Below, piece by piece: positions 27,021 through 35,203 of a stretch of DNA of 54,797 nucleotides (position 1 is its first letter; every line of letters begins with the position of its first letter). A program made the position numbers and the translations under genes. The stretch is from Nitrososphaeria archaeon (GTDB taxonomy: Archaea; Thermoproteota; Nitrososphaeria; Nitrososphaerales; JANXEG01): assembly GCA_029775915.1 (NCBI GenBank), contig JARVKA010000008.1, positions 1 to 54,797 on the forward strand. The letters run 5' to 3'. The notes under the pieces were generated by a model that worked only from the letters and a program-made list of their open reading frames with translations, ran no database searches and had not been told where the DNA came from.

Positions 27021-28718
27021 TCATATTTTAGCCTTTACTTGAATAGGCCAAGGTTTATACAAGTAATCCTTAGGAACCACATAATTATCCACACTCACTG
27101 TGTAATAATCACGGAATTTTTCATTTAAGCTTGATGCGATTGAAGATTCCAGATCTCTTGAGATCTCACTTTCAACCCAAAATGTTTTACCTATTACAGG
27201 CTTTATTATTTCACCATCCTTCACAACAATCTCACCATCCTTAATTGTGTATGCAGCCTTACTGAATGCTCTTACCACCTCTTTATAATCACGAGATGGA
27301 TCGTATTGCTTAGGATTAAAATCATAAATCGCTATATCCGCATCAGCACCTGGTGCTAAATGGCCTTTATTCTTCAAGCCAAGAATTTTCGCTATACCAG
27401 CTCTAGTAATTATAGCTATCTCATAAAAGTTATACTCACGATCAATATCTTCCAAATTAGTTCTCCTTCTCGACATTCTTGGTATTCTCTTAAGAACTCT
27501 CTCTCTAGCTTTTTTACTCATTAACCAAGATATTACTTTAGGATAGTATGTGAATGGGCCACCATTTGGATGATCTGTAGTCATAAATACACGCCATGGA
27601 TCATTTACAAGCAAAGCTAACTCCAAACCAATCGCCCACATTACCGCATGAACATAATTATTCCTTCTGTAATGAATAGGTACAATACCAGCACTCTCCT
27701 CAACCTCAACATCACTATTTACCCATCTCTCCCCAGTTAACTTTTGTAACTTATATTCGAATGAACCATCAGCCGTCATGGTGGTAGTATCGGTAAAGAT
27801 GATTTGACCCATATCTATGGTAACATGCTTATTCTTGTTCACATAATCAGCAATTTCATCAGTAGCTGAAGATAAAGATGCCCAATTTGAGCCTCCATAA
27901 CTATGGAATTGTACGTGAGTCATGTGTATTAAAGGTTGATTATTATTTGCTATATTCTTAACGCAATCCATAGTCTCAATAGTGATCCGATAATTACCAG
28001 GTGTGCCAAGCATATTGGTATGAACATGAATAGGATGGGGTAATGATAATAATTTATTTACCTCACATAAGCCTCTAATAATCTCTTTAGGTGTGATACC
28101 AAAGTTGTTAACTTCCTTATCCAAACCCTCTATATCATTGCCCCACTTCCATTCCTCTTCACAACCTGGATCTACAATTTTTATCACATAACCCTTCATT
28201 CTCTTTAATACCCAAGCGATAAATGCTGCACATTCCTTTATCTTCCCCTCTTTTAAATACTCCATTACAATCCAATTATTCCCAAATAATATGAATGAGG
28301 TTTTATCAATCATCGGTATATCATTCAACTCATCATGCACAGCGATCATCTTTAAAGGTGGATTCGCTGGCTCACATACAGTAGTATAGCCCATTATCGC
28401 ATATCTATACCCTGTAACGAATGTGGATGGTATTGAATATCCCGATCCTGAGCGAGTAAATCGAGTTTTAGCTACAAGATCTTTATAATGATCCTCAACC
28501 CTTAATATACGACCAGAATTAACTTTAGGACCAACTATGTGAGAATGAAGATCAACACCACCCGCCATTACAATCTTATTTGAAGCATCAATAACTTGAG
28601 CTTTTGATTCATTTATTGAGCTAACGATTTTATTACCATCAATCATAATATCCATAACTTCTCCATTAATATTATTCAATGGATCGTAAACTATACCATT
28701 TTTAATTAATAAAGCCAT
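27021..28718 (-). CDS. fwdA: Formylmethanofuran dehydrogenase subunit A (amidohydrolase)
   Basis: 565 residues, full length for FwdA. The binuclear metal site of the amidohydrolase fold is intact: DLHSHIVG (His58, His60), GYVIKIVDPG with Lys180 in the position of the carboxylated lysine, HPIHVHTN, HMTHVQFHSYGG and TTDHPNGGPFTYYP. FwdA condenses formate made by FwdB with methanofuran (or hydrolyses formylmethanofuran in reverse). The start ATG overlaps directly after the fwdB stop (TGA-ATG). Sequence alone does not show the direction of flux. Confidence 0.95.
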   Translation of the reverse strand: MALLIKNGIVYDPLNNINGEVMDIMIDGNKIVSSINESKAQVIDASNKIVMAGGVDLHSHIVGPKVNSGRILRVEDHYKDLVAKTRFTRSGSGYSIPSTFVTGYRYAIMGYTTVCEPANPPLKMIAVHDELNDIPMIDKTSFILFGNNWIVMEYLKEGKIKECAAFIAWVLKRMKGYVIKIVDPGCEEEWKWGNDIEGLDKEVNNFGITPKEIIRGLCEVNKLLSLPHPIHVHTNMLGTPGNYRITIETMDCVKNIANNNQPLIHMTHVQFHSYGGSNWASLSSATDEIADYVNKNKHVTIDMGQIIFTDTTTMTADGSFEYKLQKLTGERWVNSDVEVEESAGIVPIHYRRNNYVHAVMWAIGLELALLVNDPWRVFMTTDHPNGGPFTYYPKVISWLMSKKARERVLKRIPRMSRRRTNLEDIDREYNFYEIAIITRAGIAKILGLKNKGHLAPGADADIAIYDFNPKQYDPSRDYKEVVRAFSKAAYTIKDGEIVVKDGEIIKPVIGKTFWVESEISRDLESSIASSLNEKFRDYYTVSVDNYVVPKDYLYKPWPIQVKAKI

Positions 28719-30020
28719 TCAAGCCACCCCCTTTAATATACGAACCTTTTTCAAAATTATTCGAAGAATTTCTTCGTCACTTAAAACACCTTCAGGAGGA
28801 TCAACCACTTTCTTCATTAAAAGTCCTACGCGATCCATTCTATACGCAGTACCAGAAACTTCAATACCAGTAAATGCAGATGGTATCACTACATCAGCAG
28901 CTAAAGCTGTCACAGATATATCTGGATCGATTACCGCTAAAGGATTCTTAGCTAAATGATCCGCTGCTTCTTTAGGGAAGTGGGCTAATGGATCTGAACC
29001 AACTATAAGGGCAGCATCACTCTCACCCCTTCTCAAAATATCTACCGCGGTAGTCTCACCTGGATTATACCATGGATACCCTTTACTGAAATCTACAGCA
29101 AATGGAAAACCAGTTTGCCAAGCCGTAACTTCATTAGCGCCAGCTACATTGTAATGGCCCCTTATAGGTATAAGAGCGAATTTTGTATAATCATTCAAAT
29201 CCTTTACCAAAGCGATTGCAGCCTCGATATTCTTTGATTTGCCCAAACTTTGAGTTAGCCCTTGACCGAAGAATATCACACCAAATTTACAACTCCTTAA
29301 CATCTCAGCAAATTCCTCAATCTGCTCAACAGCTAATCCAGCTACACGCTCCTCCTCAATCTCCTCAAACTTTAAAGCTGCTCTTAAAGCTGATATAAGT
29401 TCAAAATCAGCACCTTGCTCTATATTAATGAATAAATTTGCTTTTTTAGCGGTAATGGTATTTCTAACATCTATTACAACCAATTTTCTTTCCTTAGGAT
29501 CTTTTATAAATTTACTCTTTGGTGAGAGTGTATAACGAGTAAGATGCCTTGGATGAGCATCTTCAGGATTGCATCCCCAATAAATAATCAAATCCGCTCT
29601 ATGCTTAACTTCACCCAAAGTACAAGTTGGCAAACCACTATTATGTAGCGCTTGAATACCTGGGCCATGACATACACTCGCTTGATTATCTATAACACCA
29701 CCAACTTCCTCAGCCAACTCAATACCAACTTTAATCGCTTCTGATGAGCATAAGCTCCAACCATAAATTAATGGATACTCCGCATTTACTAAAATTTCAG
29801 CAACCTTACTCGTAGCTTCATCCAAGTTGGTTGGTATTAATTTCCCATCCTTTTTAATAAGTGGCTTTGTATTGCGCTCTTTGTAATAATTGAGAAGCTT
29901 TGTGGTACCCATTGCACAAGCATTCCTTACTTTTACAATTTTATTCTCCTCAACCGTAACCTCAATATCATCACAAAGGCATCCACAAACTGAGCATAAA
30001 ACATTTTCATAAATAACCAT
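28719..30020 (-). CDS. fwdB: Formylmethanofuran dehydrogenase subunit B (Mo/W catalytic)
   Basis: 433 residues from the ATG at 30020, with GAGGTGAT before it; an in-frame GTG lies three codons earlier. The N-terminal cluster site is CSVCGCLCDD with a fourth Cys in RNACAMG. SVCHGPGIQ holds Cys117, the expected Mo/W ligand, so this is the cysteine rather than the selenocysteine form. YWGCNPEDAHPRH and SDPLAHFP bind the pyranopterin cofactor. FwdB reduces CO2 to formate or runs in reverse. The gene lies between fwdD and fwdA; no FwdF/G ferredoxin or FwdE gene is present locally. Confidence 0.95.
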   Translation of the reverse strand: MVIYENVLCSVCGCLCDDIEVTVEENKIVKVRNACAMGTTKLLNYYKERNTKPLIKKDGKLIPTNLDEATSKVAEILVNAEYPLIYGWSLCSSEAIKVGIELAEEVGGVIDNQASVCHGPGIQALHNSGLPTCTLGEVKHRADLIIYWGCNPEDAHPRHLTRYTLSPKSKFIKDPKERKLVVIDVRNTITAKKANLFINIEQGADFELISALRAALKFEEIEEERVAGLAVEQIEEFAEMLRSCKFGVIFFGQGLTQSLGKSKNIEAAIALVKDLNDYTKFALIPIRGHYNVAGANEVTAWQTGFPFAVDFSKGYPWYNPGETTAVDILRRGESDAALIVGSDPLAHFPKEAADHLAKNPLAVIDPDISVTALAADVVIPSAFTGIEVSGTAYRMDRVGLLMKKVVDPPEGVLSDEEILRIILKKVRILKGVA

Positions 30021-30025
30021 ATTTA

Positions 30026-30415
30026 TCACCTCGAATAATACTGCTCAACAAGCTCCTTAATAGTTAAAACTCGTTCTTCAATCGCTGGCTCAATCTCAGC
30101 ATAAACACCTTTAAATGTTGGCATACCAGAGCTATTTGTATCACCACCTAAAAGTATATTTGCATATGGACCATAGGGGATAAAAATCATACCAGGCTTA
30201 ATCGATTCTGATGATACCGCTTTTACTACCACGCTACCATGTTGAGTTTTAATTCGAATATTACTTCCAGATTTTGCACCAATAGCCTCCAAGTCTTTTG
30301 GTGAAATTTCACATAAAGATACACTCTCCATATACTTTTCATCACTTTTTCCAAACTCTTTTCCTACACCTTGGCGTAAACTTCTCCCCGTAATTAACAA
30401 TACTTTTAAAGTCAT
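30026..30415 (-). CDS. fwdD: Formylmethanofuran dehydrogenase subunit D
   Basis: 129 residues from the ATG at 30415, giving MTLKVLLITGRSLRQG, the usual FwdD beginning; a hydrophobic in-frame extension to 30571 is outside the family length and is left out. This is the molybdopterin dinucleotide-binding barrel: SLCEISPKDLEAIGAKSGSN and KPGMIFIPYGPYANILLGGDTNSSGMP are typical. It completes the pterin site of FwdB. First gene of the fwd-mch operon; its promoter should lie in 30416-30596, shared with the divergent small gene at 30597. Confidence 0.92.
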   Translation of the reverse strand: MTLKVLLITGRSLRQGVGKEFGKSDEKYMESVSLCEISPKDLEAIGAKSGSNIRIKTQHGSVVVKAVSSESIKPGMIFIPYGPYANILLGGDTNSSGMPTFKGVYAEIEPAIEERVLTIKELVEQYYSR

Positions 30416-30596
30416 AAGCACCATTAGGTTACCATATCTAATACTTATTAATTGCGTTATGATTATACTGAAAATAATTAGATTATTAACTGGATAGAGT
30501 TTGATTATCCATAAAGAATTTATAATGATGAAAGTTATACCGATAATAAACTTAAGATTTTTATCTCTCATATTAATAAATTTATGCTGGAAAATT

Positions 30597-30749
30597 ATGT
30601 CACAAGTTAAAAGTGATGTAGAGAGAAAGTTAAAAGAAAAATTATCAATGGAGGATTTTGAATTAGCATTGAAATTATTGAGTTTATCCTCAAGCCAAAT
30701 AAGAGATTTTATAGAGGAGAAGGTGAGAGAGATTGCTGAAGTTGAATAA
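30597..30749 (+). CDS. Small helical protein upstream of the Rad50-like gene
   Basis: 50 residues, all predicted helix, charged, with the segment SMEDFELALKLLSLSSSQIRDFIEEK. It overlaps the Rad50-like gene by 17 bases, so it is co-transcribed and probably co-translated. The longer frame from 30501 is not needed. It could be a small subunit or adaptor of the ATPase-HerA-NurA set. No family is recognised; the overlap and the gene order are the main grounds for calling it real. Confidence 0.6.
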   Translation: MSQVKSDVERKLKEKLSMEDFELALKLLSLSSSQIRDFIEEKVREIAEVE

Positions 30750-32472
30750 AGTTGAGATTATTGGATTTAGAGGCTTTATTAAAGAATCTTTCACTTTGGA
30801 TGATTTAAGCGTATTTTATGGAAGTATGGGATCGGGTAAAACGAGTAGATTATTAGCTATACTTTATGGTTTAACAGGCCTTACTGTAAGTGGTTTGAAT
30901 TTGGACGATTTAATTCACACAGATTCAGAGTTTATGTGGGTAAAGATTATTGGTAATTACAATAATCAACCATTTTTTATTGAGCGAATGAAAAGGCGTG
31001 GAAAGCCATCGCAATTAAAAACCGATTTAAAAGCCCCTTTAGATATTAATGAGAAGATATTTATTGAGGGTAGGGAGATAGCAAAACTCTTCATCGGAGC
31101 ACCTATGGAGAAATTGGTTAAACTCGATCAAATTCTCGGCTTATCCGATTACGATCAAATTATATCAGCAATTACAACTGCTCCTATAGATAAAAAGCAG
31201 ATCGAATTATCACAATACAAATCATTAATTCAACAAACTCAAGCATCAATAGAAAGATTGAGCAAAATTGAGGAAGAATTAAAGAGTGTAGAGAATAGAT
31301 TAAAAGAGATTAATTATCGAATGGAAAGAGACTCATCTTTATACAATTGGGCTGAAAGTATAAAGAAAAGAATGGATGAACAAATTAAACGCTCAATTGA
31401 GATAGAAGGTAAAAAAAGAATGTTAGAGAGTTATAAAGCTCAATTATCATCAATCCCTCCACCATCTGAAGAATTAAAGAATGAGGTGAGTGAGTTGGAA
31501 GCGAAGTATAATGCTATGCAAAAGAGAATCGCTTTTCTTGAAGCTGCGATGCAAACACTCGATTTGGAAGGGAAAAAGATTGAGGAGATCGTTACTTGCC
31601 CACTTTGTGGATCATTAATCAAACCCAATATTTTAGAGCGCTTTAAGAATTATGATGAAGAGTATAGAAGCTTAATATCGAGAATATCCGATCTTGAAGC
31701 TTTATTAAATGAGAAGAGGAAGAGGTTAGAGGTTGAAAAGAAGAATTTTGAAAGGATGAATATTCTTAAAGAGCAAATTAAACTTCTTGAAGAAGAGATA
31801 TCGAGAGCTTTACCTCAAGTTGAAGTTTTACCTGGAGATCTTGAAGTTGCAAATCGTATTTTAGATGAGAAAGCTCGATTAACACAAGAGAAATTAGAAT
31901 TGGAGATAAAGAGTAAAAGTTTAGTTAAGCAAATTGATGATTATAAATCGTTAATTACTCAAGTGCCAAAGTTAACATTGGATGAAATAAATTCAAGATT
32001 AAACTCACTCACTCAATTTCGAGATAGATTGATGCGCATTAAATTAGCTTTAATCGATGTTGTGAATGATGTTAGAAGTGAGCAATTAAATAATTTAAAA
32101 TCATCCTTTAAAGAGGCTTTTAAAAAGATTTACCCATATCAAAGGTTTGATGATATCGATTTTGATACTGAGATTGTTAGGGGTAGGCAAGTTTTAATCG
32201 TTAAAGGAAGGGTTGGCAATCAATGGCTTTATTCACATCAAATGAGTACTGGTGAGAATGTAGCTTTAAGCTTCGCATTATTATTCGCTGCAAATCGATT
32301 GGAGAAAGCTCCTTTATTATTGCTTGATGAACCTGAGGAGGGGTTGGATGAAAAAGGTATTGAAGGTTTAAGGGATGTGCTTATTAATTTAAAATTATGT
32401 ACACAAATCGTTGTAGCTACGAGAAGTAAGCAATTGGCTGAGTTATTATCTAGCAAGGTGATTTCCATTTGA
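30733..32472 (+). CDS. Short Rad50/SMC-like ATPase with zinc-hook motif
   Basis: 579 residues; Rad50 is usually 850 or more. Start is TTG 30733 (or TTG 30742). Walker A GSMGSGKTS (30-38), coiled coil at about 155-290, a CPLCG hook (Cys289, Cys292), second coil at about 300-400, signature STGEN (505-509) and Walker B LLLLDEPE (Asp532, Glu533) are all intact, so it is a complete but short-armed ATPase. KVEIIGFRGF at the N-terminus fits the family. Its stop overlaps the HerA start. Rad50 normally works with Mre11; no Mre11 gene is in the window. It may be the repair Rad50 with an unlinked partner, or a separate SMC-like component of a HerA-NurA system. Confidence 0.82.
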   Translation: MLKLNKVEIIGFRGFIKESFTLDDLSVFYGSMGSGKTSRLLAILYGLTGLTVSGLNLDDLIHTDSEFMWVKIIGNYNNQPFFIERMKRRGKPSQLKTDLKAPLDINEKIFIEGREIAKLFIGAPMEKLVKLDQILGLSDYDQIISAITTAPIDKKQIELSQYKSLIQQTQASIERLSKIEEELKSVENRLKEINYRMERDSSLYNWAESIKKRMDEQIKRSIEIEGKKRMLESYKAQLSSIPPPSEELKNEVSELEAKYNAMQKRIAFLEAAMQTLDLEGKKIEEIVTCPLCGSLIKPNILERFKNYDEEYRSLISRISDLEALLNEKRKRLEVEKKNFERMNILKEQIKLLEEEISRALPQVEVLPGDLEVANRILDEKARLTQEKLELEIKSKSLVKQIDDYKSLITQVPKLTLDEINSRLNSLTQFRDRLMRIKLALIDVVNDVRSEQLNNLKSSFKEAFKKIYPYQRFDDIDFDTEIVRGRQVLIVKGRVGNQWLYSHQMSTGENVALSFALLFAANRLEKAPLLLLDEPEEGLDEKGIEGLRDVLINLKLCTQIVVATRSKQLAELLSSKVISI

Positions 32473-33911
32473 ATGATTTAAATATGTTGAGATCAATTGG
32501 TGTTGTAGCGAGTGAGTCTTCTGAGACTGAGGCAAGGGTTATTTTGAGGGAGAATGAGGAAAAGAGAGTAAAGGTTGAAGATTTGGTTTTAGTTGAGAAT
32601 CGAAATGGTGGTAAAATTTTAGCGATTTTGAGAAAGGGGCATGGGTGCAATGAGAATTTAAGGGCTAGTAGTTACCATCCGGGTGTTGCTTACGCAAGAA
32701 TAGGTAGAAATCCATCTACCGCTAAAGAGACTTATGATTTTTCCTTATCAGTTATTGGCGAAATTGTTAATGGGCGCATACAACAAAATAAAAAGATTAT
32801 AGCACCAGGTTCTGAAGTTAAGATCTTTGAGGATAATGATGAGCCTATGAAGCTTCTCGCTGGCAATAAGCATAAATTAACTATAGGTCATTATGAAGGC
32901 CATCCGAATTGGCGCGTACCTGTGAATGCTGATTTCATCTCATACCATATTGGGATCTTTGCTTCTACAGGTGGTGGTAAATCTTATCTTGCAAGGTATC
33001 AAATCATACCTCTTTTACGGGAGGGAGGTTATGATGTAATCGTTTTGGATTGGAAAGGTAGAGATTATGCTCCTTATTATCCAAAGGATCAAGTTTTGAG
33101 TATTTCTGATATAGCTTTAGATGCTCATACAGTAGTATCTTACCTAGATAAGAAGATGGGCCACTTTGGATATTCAACTAGTGGTGGAACTATACTACAA
33201 GCTTTAGAGGATTTCATTTACAGTGAGAAATGGCGTGGCTTAAGTGTGAAAGAATTTCGAATCGCTTTAGAAGGCTCGATTATCCATTCAGTGAATGAAA
33301 AGAGGCTTCAAAGTGGTAGGCCTTTTGAAGAGGAGCAAAGATTTAAAAGAGCTTACAAACGATTAACTGATAACGATATTCAAAATATTCTCGGAACGAA
33401 AACGCCAAAGGATATATTGAAAGAAGCAAGGGAAAAGCACATTTTGATTATAGATATGAAGAAAACTGGTAAAGATGAAAAACTTTCCGTGTTTCTTACA
33501 TTAGCGAATTATTTAATGGAGCGTATGCAAAATGATGAAGATCTTTATTTAGCTTTAGTGATTGATGAAGGCCCCCAATACTGCCCATTTAAGCCTGAAG
33601 GTATTCAGCAAGAGACTACTGATATAATTATCGATCTTTGCGCTTTGGGAAGAACCCATAAACTGTCCATTTGCCTTTTATCTCAAGGCATCGCTGGTGA
33701 AATTGGAATTAATGCTGCAGTAAGGAGAAATTTAAATACGCAATTTATAGGTAAGATACACCCATTAGATATGAATGAAGCTGGTAATTGGCTCTCACCA
33801 TTCAATATAGACCCTCGATTCCTCCTCTCACTCCCACCAGGCCACTTTTACTTTATGGGTAGTATGAATCCATCACCTATACCATTACTTATCACATTCG
33901 AAATCGAGTAA
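32469..33911 (+). CDS. herA: HerA-type DNA translocase ATPase (second pair)
   Basis: 480 residues from TTG 32469, supported by GGTGAT six bases upstream; it overlaps the previous stop by TTGA. The HAS barrel (about 1-115) is followed by Walker A ASTGGGKS (165-172), Walker B LVIDEGPQYCP (Asp366, Glu367) and VRRNLNTQFIGKIHPLD. Overall plan equals the copy at 8466-9965, but the sequences differ throughout, so this is an old paralogue, not a recent duplicate. It should form the hexameric pump for the NurA encoded 13 bases downstream. Confidence 0.9.
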   Translation: MNDLNMLRSIGVVASESSETEARVILRENEEKRVKVEDLVLVENRNGGKILAILRKGHGCNENLRASSYHPGVAYARIGRNPSTAKETYDFSLSVIGEIVNGRIQQNKKIIAPGSEVKIFEDNDEPMKLLAGNKHKLTIGHYEGHPNWRVPVNADFISYHIGIFASTGGGKSYLARYQIIPLLREGGYDVIVLDWKGRDYAPYYPKDQVLSISDIALDAHTVVSYLDKKMGHFGYSTSGGTILQALEDFIYSEKWRGLSVKEFRIALEGSIIHSVNEKRLQSGRPFEEEQRFKRAYKRLTDNDIQNILGTKTPKDILKEAREKHILIIDMKKTGKDEKLSVFLTLANYLMERMQNDEDLYLALVIDEGPQYCPFKPEGIQQETTDIIIDLCALGRTHKLSICLLSQGIAGEIGINAAVRRNLNTQFIGKIHPLDMNEAGNWLSPFNIDPRFLLSLPPGHFYFMGSMNPSPIPLLITFEIE

Positions 33912-33924
33912 TAAGGTGTGAATT

Positions 33925-35130
33925 ATGGAGATTAAAGAAGTATCAGATTGGTTGAAACTACCTGTTCAACTTCAACATCAATTCTTTCAACATGCGAGTG
34001 AAGAGGCTGAGAGGTGCAAAAAAAGATTATTAGAAAGGATGAAAAGAATAAATGAATTAAAGAGATACATTCGAACAGAGCCTATACCCGATAGTGATGA
34101 TTGGAAGGATTTAAGAGTAGCAGTAATTGATGGTTCTAACTCACCATCAACGAGTGAGAGATTGGGGAGCAGATTTGGAACTTATTGCGCGGGCTATATG
34201 ATTTTTGAGGGTAGGGATTTTGTTGAAGAGGGTTATCGTGCTGGTAGATTTACATACGATCAAATCGGTAGCCAAGATGTAACTCAAAAAATCCTTCATA
34301 TGTTTCGATGTAAATTAGAAAGAGAAGTAGCTCTTCATTGTTTAGAAGAGAAGAATGTTGATTATATTTTAATCGATGGTAGCTTTTATGGATTTAGAAT
34401 AGAGGCTTGTTTAATTAATAATGAACCTTTAAATGCTTATGGATACAGCATTGGTATGGATTTAACTGAGGATGTAAGAGATTTAACTTGGGATCTTTTA
34501 AAATCGAGAAAGGTTGTGGGTATTATTAAGCGTACGAGAACGAATGCTTTAGATGGTTGGCTTGTATATCTTCATGGCAATGAAGATCATTGCATAGATG
34601 CAAATGATAAGTATATTATGTCTTTAATTCTTCCTATCCAACATTGGTTCTCTTATAAATGGTTATTTGGTTCAGCCATTTCATTCAATTTTTATAGTAG
34701 ATTCCGGAATTTATATAGGCGTATAGTGTTACATGAGAAGAAGAATGTTACAATGGATGAGATTTATGAGGCTTCAAGGGGAAATTTAAGTCAAGAAATT
34801 AAAGAGTCTTTAGGTATGAACGTGGATGAGTTTTTGCAAACTGCAAGGTATTACATTCGATGTTGTAATGCATCACCTTTTGAATTTGAAACTCATAAAG
34901 ATATGGATGTGAGACTTATACTCTCTTATTTTAAAAACTTTCATAATCCCGCTACTGGATTGCCATGGCCTTTAGATTTAATAGATGAGAATATTACATT
35001 ACCAAGAGGCTTTAATAAAGAGTTTGTGGAGGAGATTGAGGCTCGTTTAATTCGAGATCCTGAAGTTTCAAATAAATTGGCTTTACAAGAGTATTTTTCA
35101 TACTTGAATCCTCAAAAAGCAGAAGATTAA
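33925..35130 (+). CDS. nurA: NurA nuclease (second pair)
   Basis: 401 residues with AVIDGSNSPSTSERLG (Asp69) and ILIDGSFYG (Asp151), the two acidic motifs of NurA, then GIIKRTRTNALDGW and a C-terminal FVEEIEARLI segment like that of the first NurA. AAGGTG precedes the ATG. It is the last gene of the rightward set small protein / Rad50-like / HerA / NurA, and converges on the tubulin-operon end 73 bases away. Key residues are intact, so an active nuclease is expected. Confidence 0.88.
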   Translation: MEIKEVSDWLKLPVQLQHQFFQHASEEAERCKKRLLERMKRINELKRYIRTEPIPDSDDWKDLRVAVIDGSNSPSTSERLGSRFGTYCAGYMIFEGRDFVEEGYRAGRFTYDQIGSQDVTQKILHMFRCKLEREVALHCLEEKNVDYILIDGSFYGFRIEACLINNEPLNAYGYSIGMDLTEDVRDLTWDLLKSRKVVGIIKRTRTNALDGWLVYLHGNEDHCIDANDKYIMSLILPIQHWFSYKWLFGSAISFNFYSRFRNLYRRIVLHEKKNVTMDEIYEASRGNLSQEIKESLGMNVDEFLQTARYYIRCCNASPFEFETHKDMDVRLILSYFKNFHNPATGLPWPLDLIDENITLPRGFNKEFVEEIEARLIRDPEVSNKLALQEYFSYLNPQKAED

Positions 35131-35203
35131 TTCTTTTAAGCTAATTATGATTTAAGATTGGAAAAATTAAAATAATCTCTAAAAGATTCTAGAAGCCTTA
35201 TAG

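Noticed and set aside
26367-27128. Overlapping plus-strand frames of 60-169 codons
   Set aside because: Antisense to fwdC and fwdA; Pro/Ile-rich composition comes from the reverse of the Gly-rich fwdC repeats.
30416-30571. Hydrophobic N-terminal extension of fwdD
   Set aside because: FwdD proteins begin at about the ATG at 30415; the extension is low-complexity AT-rich sequence without a ribosome site.
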